DNA of 57,010 nucleotides, from the NCBI GenBank assembly GCA_020049855.1, contig JAGVLJ010000050.1, positions 1 to 57,010 on the forward strand, read 5' to 3'. The DNA is from Bacteroidia bacterium. Its GTDB lineage: Bacteria; Bacteroidota; Bacteroidia; UKL13-3. The translations under genes were made by a program, and so were the position numbers. The notes beneath the pieces are model-generated. The model saw only the letters and a list, made by a program, of their open reading frames with translations. It was not told the origin of the DNA and did not search any database. Of this stretch, positions 15,699-26,537 are shown in pieces; the first letter of the stretch is position 1, and every line of letters starts with the position of its first letter.

Positions 15699-15933
15699 GC
15701 ACACTTCCCCTTTTCTATTAGAGTTGCACTCTAAACCAAAGATACAACATTCTACTTTTTTGCTTCCGCTTGTGTCTAGTTCAATATTTATAGACAATAT
15801 TGGGAAAATACCGATAACAGACTTCACTATCCAAATTCAGAAAAAATGTACAACCACAGTCTCCGGAGTATGGACAAGAGATGATACTGCACCGGATGAT
15901 CCGGCCAGAAATGGATGCCTTCAACCCTACTCA

Positions 15934-15949
15934 AATACATGAATACATG
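15934..15949 (+). repeat. 8-bp tandem duplication causing the frameshift
   Basis: AATACATG occurs twice in direct succession (15934-15941 and 15942-15949). Excision of one unit restores a single reading frame across the site. Confidence 0.85.
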
Positions 15950-16194
15950 CTATCAGGTAATTGGAAATTGCTCAAGTGATGACCCAACAGAATCCGCTTA
16001 TTTACCAACCCTTCATTCCGGAGATATACTAGATTGCGGCTACTGGAATTCTTCAGGTAATTTCATTAATGAGAGTTTGGAAGTGCTAACCATTACTAAC
16101 ATGGGCAACTATCCCGGATATTCACAAGATAAACTCAATATTATAAGTGGGATTTATATTTTCACTATTAAATACCAGTCCACTGGTGATGTTT

Positions 16195-17355
16195 ATGAAG
16201 TTAGAATGCGCAAAATATAGTATCATTATGCATTTATTTATGCTGGCCATTGTACCTTGTGCTTTTGGCCAGCATATCTATTCACACCAACTTAACTTGC
16301 CTGCAATGATGCAAGAAACCATCCGCCTTCATAAAAATAATGTATCAACCATTGAAAACAATTTGGTCATTCAAAATGCGCAAACATTGATGAGGTACAA
16401 TCTGGAATCGAACGACCTTGAAACCGCAATATATGTTGACACTTTAATTGACAAGCATGTACTTTTACGTTTAATAAAAAAGGAACATTCCCATAAAACC
16501 CTTAGTATCGTAACCTTTCTGGACAAGATTGATGGACAGAAATTTTTGTCTCTCTTTGTTACCCCAAATAAGATAGACGTAGTATTATCTGTAAATTGCT
16601 ACTATTTTAATCAAGAGAACCCACAAAATATTACCGCTTTAAACGTGTGTTTCTTACTAACTTTTGAGAAGGACCTTCGTTTAAAAAGTTATTTCGTTTT
16701 ACCACTTTATGGTGAGGGAAATGAAATAGCCTACTCTTCATCGTTTCTTTATGATTCAATCGGAAAATGTTACTTTTTTAGCAATTCATTAATGATTGAC
16801 TCTGCCTCAACCATGGGAAATACAAAAGTTCGCCTTTCAAAAATCCTCCCCACTGCCGATAGCAGCAGTCAGGTTTTCACTTCATATTTCTGTGAGTCAA
16901 TATGTGAAAATTTAATTCATAAATATTTAACTGATTATAAAAATATTGTCAACTCCCCTGAAATTTGCAGTAAGTCCATTAGGTTTATTCCACCGGTAAC
17001 ATTTATACATAAAACCCAAAAACCTGTGGCCTTTTGTGATGAAGAATTGGTAGATTTTGATAGTTGCAGGCTTATATTAAAGCTTAAAAAAGATCAAAAT
17101 ACATGTTGTATTCAATCATTTTTAATTGATAATAAAATATACTCATTAGGATGGTACCGTAAGTCGAACTATGTCCAATACACCTTATCAATTTTTGATT
17201 CAAATGGTAATCTGATAAAGTCTATTCCTATAGATAATATGGCCTCAAAACTATTTCAGCTGAATTCAAATGATTTATTTTACCTAAAGGCAGAAGGTCA
17301 TATGACTACGGAAAACCGCAATGTGTATATACAACAAATTCCCCTGACTGAATAA
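16195..17355 (+). CDS. Secreted protein of unknown function
   Basis: From ATG 16195 the protein has 386 residues; the segment YSIIMHLFMLAIVPCAFGQ is a signal peptide ending at Gly-Gln, as usual in this phylum. An alternative start is ATG 16228, just after the upstream stop. The mature part has no family I recognise; repeated beta-type blocks such as LRLIKKEHSHKTLSIVTFLD and LILKLKKDQNTCCIQSFLID suggest a beta-propeller-like or WD-like fold, but this is a guess. There is no T9SS sorting domain. It overlaps or closely follows the frameshifted secreted gene, so the two are probably co-transcribed. Its low GC resembles that neighbour. Confidence 0.7.
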   Translation: MKLECAKYSIIMHLFMLAIVPCAFGQHIYSHQLNLPAMMQETIRLHKNNVSTIENNLVIQNAQTLMRYNLESNDLETAIYVDTLIDKHVLLRLIKKEHSHKTLSIVTFLDKIDGQKFLSLFVTPNKIDVVLSVNCYYFNQENPQNITALNVCFLLTFEKDLRLKSYFVLPLYGEGNEIAYSSSFLYDSIGKCYFFSNSLMIDSASTMGNTKVRLSKILPTADSSSQVFTSYFCESICENLIHKYLTDYKNIVNSPEICSKSIRFIPPVTFIHKTQKPVAFCDEELVDFDSCRLILKLKKDQNTCCIQSFLIDNKIYSLGWYRKSNYVQYTLSIFDSNGNLIKSIPIDNMASKLFQLNSNDLFYLKAEGHMTTENRNVYIQQIPLTE

Positions 17356-17388
17356 TGAGTACTTAAACAACCAACTTGATAAACGATT

Positions 17389-18093
17389 TCAACCGACCAA
17401 TTGCATCTGAAACAGTTCGGCTATATATTTTTTAAGCAATGCCTTTACTTCTTCAAAGTCAACCGGTTTGCCAATTTCCTTTTGAATAGAAGTAACGGGT
17501 TTATCGGTGATGCCGCAGGGAACTATATGCCTGAAATAACTTAAATCGGTGTTTACATTCAGTGCCAGACCATGCATGGTAACCCAGCGGCTGCAACGCA
17601 CCCCCATGGCGCATATTTTACGCGTGCGTTTTAAATCGTTCGCATCTATCCATACACCGGTTAGTCCTTCAACCCGTCCGCCTTCAATACCATAGTGCGC
17701 AATAGTTTTAATAATGGCTTCCTCCAGGGTGCGCAGGTACAAATGGATATCGGTAAATACCTGGTCGAGGTCGAACACCGGATACGCTACCAACTGCCCG
17801 GGACCATGGTAGGTAATGTCTCCACCCCGGTTAATTTTATAATAGGTGGCGTTGATGTTTTTTAAAAAGGTATCATTTACCAGTAAATTGTTTTCCGAGC
17901 CGCTTTTGCCCAGCGTGTACACGTGCGGGTGCTCGCAAAAGAGTAAATCGTGTGTAGGTAGCTCCTGTCCGGCAGCAGGTATATCCCGGTTTTTTACTTT
18001 TAAAGCCACCTTGGCCGCCAGCAGTTCTTCCTGCAAATCCCAGGCTTCTTTATAATCTATTCCACCTAAATCTTTAAAATAAACGTTTTGCAC
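17389..18093 (-). CDS. lipB: Octanoyl-(acyl carrier protein):protein N-octanoyltransferase
   Basis: LipB transfers octanoate from ACP to lipoyl domains, the first step of lipoate synthesis. The 234 residues show HPHVYTLGKSG near residue 55, RGGDITYHGPGQLVAYPV near 89-106, the catalytic-region Lys in TRKICAMGVR near 145, MHGLALNV near 164, and the catalytic Cys in HIVPCGI near residue 181. The start codon is GTG at 18093, only 4 nt after a TACCTTTG box, so the mRNA is probably leaderless. Length is normal. It is divergent from an RHS-like secreted protein. Confidence 0.95.
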   Translation of the reverse strand: MQNVYFKDLGGIDYKEAWDLQEELLAAKVALKVKNRDIPAAGQELPTHDLLFCEHPHVYTLGKSGSENNLLVNDTFLKNINATYYKINRGGDITYHGPGQLVAYPVFDLDQVFTDIHLYLRTLEEAIIKTIAHYGIEGGRVEGLTGVWIDANDLKRTRKICAMGVRCSRWVTMHGLALNVNTDLSYFRHIVPCGITDKPVTSIQKEIGKPVDFEEVKALLKKYIAELFQMQLVG

Positions 18094-18097
18094 GGGG

Positions 18098-18105
18098 CAA
18101 AGGTA
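18098..18105 (-). promoter_or_regulatory. Promoter -7 box of lipB (near-leaderless)
   Basis: TACCTTTG on the minus strand ends 4 nt before the GTG start. It is back to back with the promoter of the divergent gene at 18115-18144. Confidence 0.5.
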
Positions 18106-18114
18106 GTTGCTAAG

Positions 18115-18144
18115 TTGGCAATTTTTCGTTTATCTTTACGTTTG
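18115..18144 (+). promoter_or_regulatory. Promoter of the RHS-like secreted protein gene
   Basis: TTG (18115-18117), a 19-bp spacer, TACGTTTG (18137-18144), then a 16-nt leader to ATG 18161. It is an exact consensus pair. Confidence 0.75.
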
Positions 18145-18160
18145 AAAAAGAAAAATTCGT

Positions 18161-19198
18161 ATGAAAAAAAGGATCCTTCTGATAGTAGCCCTTTTCGCAT
18201 TCACCTGCCTGAAGGCACAAGTGGTTTATCCCGGATATTCTTATTCACTCCGAAACGGATTGGGTACCAGTTATTATTTTGAATCGGGGCCGTTTGGTTT
18301 TTTCCAGACTGATTTTATCAAAAAAAATAAAATTGACTCGGCTTGTGTGCAAACATTGAATTGCGCTAACGGAAAAACCACCGGCACCGTTGCTTCGCAA
18401 AGTGAAATCATTTACGACAGCACCTCGAGGCCGGTGAAGCGCACCTTTTTTGAAAACGGAAAAATGAAATACAGTTACCGCTACCAAACTACCCCGCTTG
18501 CCGGAAGAGGATGGGCCTACCAAACCCAATCGTGGAATAAAAAATTTAAACTTATTTATGCAAGCATTCACCATTACGACAGTGTAGGCCGCAGCGACAG
18601 CTCGTGGATTAAACCTTCGGATAAGAAGCCTTTTTATTTGTCGTATGTGTCGGTAAACAACTCCGCTAAACTTCTTGTTTTCTCCGGAAATTTTAATGAG
18701 AAAGGCCAACTTTACATCGAAACAAAATACACCTATAACGAAACCGGGAAAGCCTTACAAACCATGGCCACCTTTAAAAAAGGAAAACTGATACGTTTTA
18801 CCGACTACCGCTGCAAAACACAACCCGACACCCTTAAAATTCATGTGGTGAATGTGTGTGAGCGTACCGATAAAGACCCGATGGGAAATATTATAGAAAT
18901 TAAAGAACAGAAAACAGGCAGGGAAAGTTATGTGATAAAATACAAATGGACCCCTGATAAAAAACGGCTGATTGAAATAATGGTAACAACGGATAAACTA
19001 AAAAACAATTACCGGATTGCCTATGCTTATGATGACCAAAACCGGGTGGTGCAAATAGAGCAATATTACGGAAACTCCACACAACCCAAATGGGTAAAAA
19101 AATACATGTACCCCAGCACCCTCTCGGCACAAAGTGAAACGTATAAAAAGGGGAAATTAACTGCGGTGTATGTGTACCGGTTTAGCAGTAACAATTAA
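18161..19198 (+). CDS. Secreted RHS/YD-repeat-like protein
   Basis: The 345-residue protein starts with signal peptide MKKRILLIVALFAFTCLKAQ. The mature part contains imperfect beta repeats of the YD type: YDSTSRPVKRTFFENGKMKYSYRY (as two blocks around residues 87-110), YNETGKALQTMATFKKGKL around 192-210, and YDDQNRVVQIEQYYG near residue 290. Such repeats usually form shells or elongated beta structures on secreted proteins. No C-terminal toxin or sorting domain is visible. It has a strong own promoter. The substrate or role is unknown. Confidence 0.75.
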   Translation: MKKRILLIVALFAFTCLKAQVVYPGYSYSLRNGLGTSYYFESGPFGFFQTDFIKKNKIDSACVQTLNCANGKTTGTVASQSEIIYDSTSRPVKRTFFENGKMKYSYRYQTTPLAGRGWAYQTQSWNKKFKLIYASIHHYDSVGRSDSSWIKPSDKKPFYLSYVSVNNSAKLLVFSGNFNEKGQLYIETKYTYNETGKALQTMATFKKGKLIRFTDYRCKTQPDTLKIHVVNVCERTDKDPMGNIIEIKEQKTGRESYVIKYKWTPDKKRLIEIMVTTDKLKNNYRIAYAYDDQNRVVQIEQYYGNSTQPKWVKKYMYPSTLSAQSETYKKGKLTAVYVYRFSSNN

Positions 19199-19204
19199 CA
19201 ATAC

Positions 19205-22069
19205 CTAGCGAATCAAGCTAATTATTCCTGATGTATTAATTCTTTGATTGGTACATTTTGCCGAAAGCACATAAGAATAAACTCCGGGTGGAATTTTTTC
19301 ACCTTTCCATCTAAAAGAAGGATCGGTGGTTTGAAATATTTTTTCGCCCCACGCATTATAAATAGTCAACTCAAACTTTTCAATGCCGGCATACACTATA
19401 AAAAAATCATCATTTATACCATCTTCATTCGGACTAAAGGCATCGGGTATCCATAATACCGGCTGGTAATCTATACAAACTTCATTACTCAATGAAAAAC
19501 CTTCCACAGGTGATTCAAAATTAACCTGAATACGATAGCAGCAGGCTTTACCCCCTAATTCAAAAAAACTATTATCGTAATAAATCTCTGATGGGTTCCA
19601 TGTGCATACATTTTGAAATGCATTTCCTTCCCTGCTGCGCTGTATGGTATATGATTTTACCTTTCTACCTATCTGCTCATAGGCAGAAAACCGCACTACG
19701 GCCTTTTCATTACTTTCAGCGGCCGCAATCATAAGTACCGGTTTAACCAAATTTCCCATTATTGAATTATTGCCGCAACTATCAACAGCCGCCATTCGAT
19801 AATAGTTTTCATTCAGTGCCGAACCTGTTGAATCAATAACCATTGTATCGGGCAAAATAAATTTATCAGTAAAACTTACACCATCTCTGGCATAAAGCAC
19901 TTTGTAGCTATGCGCATTCTTTACAAAGTTCCACTTTAGCACAATATGATTATTTTCATTAAAAGTGGCAGAATATATTTCCTGTAGATAGTTTGCAGGT
20001 AAACCGGGTGTAACCATTATTTGTTGCGTATCGGTGGTGATACAACCTGTAGGGCCTTTTAGTTTTTGTATCACATCACTTGCTCCTTCTCCGGTAAATG
20101 TTTTTTCGAGCATACCGTTATCAGCATTAAACCACGACACCCCGTTATCAAAACTGTAATAAAAACTGTCAACTTTACCTTCTGTTCTTGGCTTAATAAT
20201 GGTTTTTAAAGGGCTACATCCTTTGTCCGGAGAAAAGTAAAAGCCGGGTTTGGGAGCTTCCAAAATGGTAACCTGCTGCTGCAATAAAAAACTATCTGTA
20301 CAGTAACCATTAAAATAGGTTAGTTTTAGTGTATAGTTTCCGCTTTTTGTGTAAGTATGTAGTGCAACTGTTGAATTGACCAATGTATCATAAATAATTT
20401 GGCCATCGCCAAAATCCCATTTTTTATACGCAGTGCCCGTTTTATTGGTTAAACTTTTTGACGTATCACTTAAAATAAATGACACCCATTGGCAACCGGT
20501 TTGAGTTTGGGTAAAAAAACTGGCTTGCGGAGGAAAATGCTCAGGCTTTATCTCAATACTATCACTGTACCATAAGTGGTAACCGGCCGGTGTGGTGGCA
20601 CGTAATTTCACAAAATACACCCCCGGTTGTGTAAAGGTGTATTGCGTGTTTACCGCATCGGTGCTGTCTGCATTAATATACCACCTGTATTGGTTAAAAC
20701 AACCGGTATCGCTCAGGTTGTAAAAATGGGTTATACCATCGCAATACCTATTGGGCATACCCAAAAATTTTACCCGCATAAAATCGTTATAGGAAGAAGG
20801 AAGGCTGTTCATTCGGGTATAAAAGGTCCAACTATCTCCATTTGAAAATGGATACAGAAAATAAGGCATTACAATTTTATCGGTAGTTATTTTACAGCCC
20901 TCGCCTGCCCTATCGGGTTTTTCAATGCTGCCCATCGTATATTCATTTGAGAGATGCCCCCCAATATACACCTTTCCGTTTGGGGCAAGCTGCAGGCAGG
21001 TATAAGTGCTTTTGTTCGACTGCCACCAATAGGTTTGTTTAAAAACCCCGTTTGAGTCTAATTGGTATTGTACAATGCTGTTATATGCCCCCGCCTCACT
21101 CCTGCCTGACAGCGGTGCTGTCAATGCATACAAAATGGAATCTCCGGGAGCAAAAACAGCATCGTGAAAAGTTTGAGTACCCTGTATCCCCCATTCATAA
21201 CATAAACTATCAATGAGTGTAGGAGACTGCACTACCCCTGTGGCCGGATTAAAGGGGAATTTATATAGAAATGACCTGTGATACCCCTTTGCCTTTAACG
21301 CAGTATCCTCAAAACTCAAAAATAAAGCGAGTGATTGCCCGTTGTGGGCTACCTTAAAACCTCCTGATACTCCACTGCTATTATAATACCGACCTACATT
21401 TTTAGCCGGGTCATCAAAAAAAGTTTTGAAGGCGAGGTTAATCCCCGAATTTGTAATTGAATACACCAAAATGGTATCAAGTGCTCGGGCAAGTAGCCAA
21501 AAATCTTTTTTATTGCTATGCCGCACGGTGGCCAACTCATAGGTGTTGTAGGTGTTAAGCAACCGCCTGCTGCTGTCAAGCACCTCGCCCAGCCCTCCGT
21601 TTTTGTTTACATCCACCTCCCTGTACCCTAGGGGAACTATTGGCACTACATTCGGGATGAAAGAAGGATCGGGGTATCCACCTAAAAATACATAATACCT
21701 GCCCGGCTTACCTGGCACGGGCAGTACAACCGATGGGCTAATGGTGGGTGTGTAGCTAATGAATTTGACATCCACAGAACCGAAGGAGCCCTTCATTTTC
21801 TGATGATTTTTGGTCCAAACGGTATCGCCATCGGTATAAAAAAGCAGATTCCCCAAACTATCGGAAACCGCCTGAGTACCTCCTGCCGCGTGCATGGCTG
21901 TTTTAAAAAAAGAAGGAGGCTCGGTTCTAAAATCCCAACCGTATCCGGCCGAACCAAAACACCAGTTGTTGCTAATTTGTGCGTTTACTCCTGTAACCAC
22001 CACCACCCAAAAGGCTACCCCAAGGATAACCTTTTTTACATAAAGCAGTGCTGTAAGATTTTTTTTCAC
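19205..22069 (-). CDS. PKD-domain protein with T9SS type B sorting domain
   Basis: The 954-residue protein begins with a hydrophobic signal segment (LYVKKVILGVAFWVVVVTGVNA). The N-terminal ~400 residues look like a beta-propeller with repeated YxFPFNP, GKVYIGG and LAPNGKVYIG motifs. PKD domains follow around residues 450-650 (YKKWDFGDGQIIYDT), then fibronectin-like stretches. The C-terminus WIPDAFSPNEDGINDDFF...YNAWGEKIF is the gliding-motility-associated (type B) T9SS sorting domain. It is therefore exported and attached or released by T9SS. The start overlaps the stop of the upstream frameshifted giant gene by 4 bp. Confidence 0.9.
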   Translation of the reverse strand: MKKNLTALLYVKKVILGVAFWVVVVTGVNAQISNNWCFGSAGYGWDFRTEPPSFFKTAMHAAGGTQAVSDSLGNLLFYTDGDTVWTKNHQKMKGSFGSVDVKFISYTPTISPSVVLPVPGKPGRYYVFLGGYPDPSFIPNVVPIVPLGYREVDVNKNGGLGEVLDSSRRLLNTYNTYELATVRHSNKKDFWLLARALDTILVYSITNSGINLAFKTFFDDPAKNVGRYYNSSGVSGGFKVAHNGQSLALFLSFEDTALKAKGYHRSFLYKFPFNPATGVVQSPTLIDSLCYEWGIQGTQTFHDAVFAPGDSILYALTAPLSGRSEAGAYNSIVQYQLDSNGVFKQTYWWQSNKSTYTCLQLAPNGKVYIGGHLSNEYTMGSIEKPDRAGEGCKITTDKIVMPYFLYPFSNGDSWTFYTRMNSLPSSYNDFMRVKFLGMPNRYCDGITHFYNLSDTGCFNQYRWYINADSTDAVNTQYTFTQPGVYFVKLRATTPAGYHLWYSDSIEIKPEHFPPQASFFTQTQTGCQWVSFILSDTSKSLTNKTGTAYKKWDFGDGQIIYDTLVNSTVALHTYTKSGNYTLKLTYFNGYCTDSFLLQQQVTILEAPKPGFYFSPDKGCSPLKTIIKPRTEGKVDSFYYSFDNGVSWFNADNGMLEKTFTGEGASDVIQKLKGPTGCITTDTQQIMVTPGLPANYLQEIYSATFNENNHIVLKWNFVKNAHSYKVLYARDGVSFTDKFILPDTMVIDSTGSALNENYYRMAAVDSCGNNSIMGNLVKPVLMIAAAESNEKAVVRFSAYEQIGRKVKSYTIQRSREGNAFQNVCTWNPSEIYYDNSFFELGGKACCYRIQVNFESPVEGFSLSNEVCIDYQPVLWIPDAFSPNEDGINDDFFIVYAGIEKFELTIYNAWGEKIFQTTDPSFRWKGEKIPPGVYSYVLSAKCTNQRINTSGIISLIR

Positions 22070-25000
22070 CTGTTAATTAACACCTTGGTGGTAAACAAAG
22101 TTCGGTTATTTCCTTCAATGCTGCAAAGATAAATAGCATTTGTTCCGGGTAAATTAACCTGAAGTTCGCCCATAATGGTATGAATGGCTTGCGCCCATAC
22201 TATTTTGCCAAAAATATCGCGCACCACCACTCTCCCCTCAGTTACCCCATCGGGCAATGCAAACCGAACATTAAAACTACCTTGTGCCGGATTGGGGTAC
22301 ACACTGCACTGAGCCTGACGACCTGCTGCCGTGCCGGTTTTATTTTTCATGGCCTGGTAGGAAGCCGAAGCCGGATGGGTAAAAGTTTCCATCACTGGTT
22401 TATCGGTATAGGCAAGTAGTATGTTGCGTATGGTTTGTTTTACCTTTTCATTCCCGTTTTGCATTATGCCCGTTAGTTGCTCTCTTTGGCTGGCAGAAAG
22501 AAGAAAGTAGTTGCTGCCCCCCAAGTATAAATTTAATGAAAAGTCAACCAGATTGTGTTCTCCCTGATTGCTTATTTGGGGTAATAAGGATTGCGCCCCG
22601 GCATAATTACCTGCCTGTATTAATCTCAAGGCATCGGTAAAAGGGTCAAAATTATTTCGGATACTGTATTCTACATCGCCTCCCCCGTTTTGCCCCTCAA
22701 TGCAATAGTAGGTAAGGTTATTTGATGGAGGGCATAGGTTTGAATGATTATTAACTCCCAAACTTTTCCAATTGGGGTTACAAGAAGAGGGTACTAGAAC
22801 TTCCTCAACCGGGTTATTCGATTCATAATAGTACGGCCCGTAATTAGTTAGAGCCTGCACCGGAGCATCAAGTCGTATTATCTGAGTACATGGGTCGGTA
22901 AATTTATTACCTGCAGGCATAGTAGACGTACCTTGATCCGGAATACCGGTGACGGCATTTGAACTAACAGCCAAATTAAATCCGGTAAATGTGTTGCACT
23001 GAAATTGCAGGGTGTTATTGTCTCCACCATTGTTCACATCATCAAAAATGGCTAAACCTATATTGTTACTGCCGTTTGTATTGGCGTTAACTATCACATT
23101 TTGATAAACCGTAACCGGAAAAACAGTAGAGAGGTTGGGATGGCTTTCATTTATTGAAATGCCATGAATACCGGTAATTACTTCGGGATATTGAAAATCA
23201 ATTTGATTTTTATCAAGGGTAAAGCCTTCGGCATAATCTGTTTTTATGGCCGAGTTGGGGTAACTAAAATATGGATACTCGTCAAAATTGGTTGTCCAGT
23301 TAAACCGGTTGCCGTACACCTGTGTTTTAGTATCCCAATTCATGCCTATACCCATAGAAATATCAGTGAAATCGCAATCAAGTATATGCGCCTGACGGCT
23401 GGGGTCGTTATTAAAATTGTAAATAAATACCCCGTGTGTGAGCCCCTTAAAAGTAGTACGCACCCCGTTGGGAACAGTACAATTACCATTATAGAGCGAT
23501 GGATTAAAACTTGGAGTAACCCAATAAGTAGAATTCACGCTGATGATACCTGCACCCCTGAATTTGCTTCCAAACGGATTGTCATCTCCACCCGGAGCAC
23601 TATTCTCAAATGTGTTGCCCGAAAGCCACATATCTTTTATGCCAAATAAACTTACAAAGGAATAGGCTCCATCATTATCAGAAAAGTAGGGTAAAGAGCC
23701 CGTGCATTTGAAATTGCAATCCCTTACACGGCTTTTATTGCTGAAAGTAAAATCATAAAATCGGGCTGAAAAACGATTATTCATGAAAGTACTACCCTCG
23801 GCAAGTATTACCCCTCCGCCTTGCAGGCCGCTACCTCCTGGGTTATTGTATCCGGCACTTACGGCCATGTAAGCATGTTCTAACGTACAATTTTCCAAAA
23901 CCAAAAATCCGTGGTCGGGGTATAGCCCGGTAACCGCATTGGGTATTTGAGGCAGATTAGCATCGGCTTCTACATAAATGCCATCCCACATATAGGCACA
24001 ATTATCCGCTCCATTAGTAATTTTGGCTCCGTTTTTAATTACCAGCTTACCTCCCTTTTGAATAGTGAATCGGGCATTTTGAGGCATTTTCAAGGTAGTG
24101 TTGTCAATGGTAAGTGTATAACCCGAAGGAATAATATAATTTGAATACTGCCAATTAATGACCCCAACATTTTGTATGAGGATGGCATCATTTTGATCCA
24201 TTGTTTTTGACAAATAGCTTGGGCATGGTAGAGGTGATTCCCAAATACCTCTCCCATAAGTAGCAGCTCGGATTACACCTTTAGAATAAACTATATCAAT
24301 ATCTGAAACAGGAACAGACGGTAACTCCCCACTAATTGATGTCATAAAGCGACTCCATGTTGCATTTGGATTATTCAGGTTGGACAAATCAAAATAATAA
24401 ATGCCGTTCTGAAAATCAGCATATAATCTATTTCCAATAGCGTCAAGTTCCAAATCGTATAATTCAAGGTTAGGAAATGATAAATTAATATTTGAATTAC
24501 CTATTTGTCCAGGAATTGCAACCCTAGTATTTCCGGCATCTGTACTATAGAATACTGTATTATAACTATTGGAAGTGCTGAAAGCTCTCATTCCATCTAA
24601 GCCAACAAAAACCTTACTCTTATCATTTGGATCAACAACAATAGTTCTTACCCCTCTATTCTGCAGAGCACTTAAATTACTTGTTATATCCAACCACGTT
24701 GGAGTACCCGACAACGCATTCGTACACCTGAACATTACCTCAGGCGGTGGATCTACTCTATACCCAACATATATGTAGTTTTCATCAGATTCAGCCACAG
24801 CCATTGCAGTAATTGATGGGTCATACGTTCCTTTAATTACATTCAATGACCCAATTGCCTGCCATGAAACCGCCTTATTGCTACTCACATATACCTCATG
24901 ATACGCGGTATATACTTTTTTTGACACAGGATGCATATACATTGGCCTACGCCCGTCTTCCGATCTCTCAACATAAGTAGTACAAATAGCATTAGGATTA

Positions 25001-26521
25001 TTAGGACATGGGCCAATATTCATGTCCCATTCCTGGTCTGGTGTAAAATGGTATTTATATGGGGCATTCTCAGAATTCCAAGTCTGACCATAATCTGTGG
25101 TTTTAAATAGGCAAGATAAAAAACCTCTCGATGCTGGAGAGCCCTGACCGTAAAAAATTGATTCGTTTTCTAAATCCACCATACAGTTCCGGCCATCGTA
25201 ATAGATGGCGTTTTTCCATTCATTGATATTCCACTTATCTTTTTTAAACATGAAAATTCCGCAATCCTGAGCACCTGCTACAATATAATCACCGGATACT
25301 GAATTGCCCATTCCATAAAAGTGAAGATTGTTAAGGGAATGGTTTTGGTTTTGATAAAACCAAGTACCTCCATTATCAAATGATTGCGATAAGCCCCCAT
25401 CATTGGCGCATAACCATACTTCGGAATTTGTTCCATTAAGGTATGATTTTATCATTCGATGATCTGCATGAACCCAATCCGATTGATTTCTTGAATTGCG
25501 TTGCGAAATATTACTGGGTGTACAAATCGTATTTAGTTGCAGTTCATATTTGTATATCATATCTCTTCCTCCCCAAAAAACTGTATTAGCATTCAATTCA
25601 GATATTTCCATATCAAATTCATTAAAATATTGCACCTGATAAGCCGTCCATGTATTACCATGATCACTTGATATTTCGATTAGATTCATTGTTGCTATTC
25701 CATTTGGATAGAAAACTTCTATAGCTGCGCATAGTAAACCCCCACTTTCTTGTATATCAAACTGCACAATTTCTTTAAATGTAAAATTCTGTGGTAAATA
25801 AAAACTTGAACTGATATTGTTCCATGTTGCCCCTCCATCAGGAGTCACAATTAAATCACCTTGCGCTACACAATAAACCTGATTTGTAAGCGAGGGATCG
25901 CATTCTATAAATTTTATTTCCCCTGAAACTGGAAAGTTTGTTCTTGGGGTCCAAGTGACCCCAAGAATTTGTACTTTTAGCAAAATAGTTTAACGAGTTG
26001 TTGACTCTGGCCTGAGCGTAAAGAACATTATTAGGATAAGTTGTATGAGGGCTAAGAGCGAAATTTGAAACGAGATTATAATCCCATGGATTAAACGCTA
26101 TCCCAGTTTGAACCCAATTCTCTCCTCCATCTGACGTAACGAAAATCCCATAACTTGATCCAGCTCCATCATCTTCGAGTTTTGCTACACTTGAATTTGC
26201 AAATAGCACTTGTGAATTCTGAGCATCCATTTTGAGCTGAGAAACTCCTACTACATGAGGAAAACCATTGTTTTTTTCAACCCAATGATTGCCACCGTCT
26301 GTAGTTTTCCAAATTCCTCCTCCTTGCCCAGCTCCGCAATATATTTCATTTGTGTTTTGCGGATTAGCTTCTACGCAGAAAAAAGCTCCATTGCCAATGG
26401 GGGTGTAGTTGGAATTAACAGATTCGCCAAGTTTAACCGGCCCCAAGGGCCGCCATGTTTGGCCTAATGCGATATTTGAAATTGTTAAGAGTCCTATGAC
26501 AAAGTACGTTTTGGTTTTCAT
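22066..26521 (-). pseudogene. Giant secreted Asp-box/beta-helix protein with T9SS type A tail, split by a 1-base frameshift
   Basis: The first part (26521 to 25856) has signal peptide MKTKTYFVIGLLTISNIALG and BNR/Asp-box propeller repeats (KTTDGGNHW, TSDGGENW). The second part (25983 to 22066, up to 1305 aa) continues with more repeats (VTPDGGATW, KTTDYGQTW), then a right-handed parallel beta-helix region and a type A sorting domain (CSVYPNPAQGSFNVRF). Removing one A from the plus-strand AA at 25963-25964 restores KSTNSGVTWT, a perfect Asp box, and one 1,484-residue frame. It resembles glycan-acting sialidase/VPS10-like propellers, but no catalytic residues were identified. The shift may be a genuine mutation or a sequencing error. 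Confidence 0.8.
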
Positions 26522-26537
26522 AATACTATGCGTTTAA

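Larger units (their letters stand above)
15619..16220 (+). pseudogene. Small secreted protein, split by an 8-bp tandem duplication
   Basis: The first frame (15619-15942, 107 aa) begins MKKKSILVLTFIIFVGLSTV, a clear signal peptide ending LKA. It stops at a TGA inside AATACATGAATACATG (15934-15949), an exact tandem duplication of 8 bp. Removing one copy joins ...PYSNT directly to CYQVIGNCSSDD of the downstream frame, giving one protein of 197 residues ending at 16220. The encoded family is unrecognised; the C-terminal half has several Cys and is beta-like. A C9 tract lies just after the signal peptide. The state may be a switched-off phase variant or a decayed gene. Earlier start candidates (TTG at 15607) are less likely. 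Confidence 0.7.

Noticed and set aside
18245-18709. 154-residue frame on the minus strand opposite the RHS-like gene
   Set aside because: Antisense shadow with basic low-complexity composition; the plus-strand gene has a signal peptide and consensus promoter.
23164-23649. 161-residue plus-strand frame inside the giant T9SS gene
   Set aside because: Antisense to the beta-helix coding region; no start context or domain.
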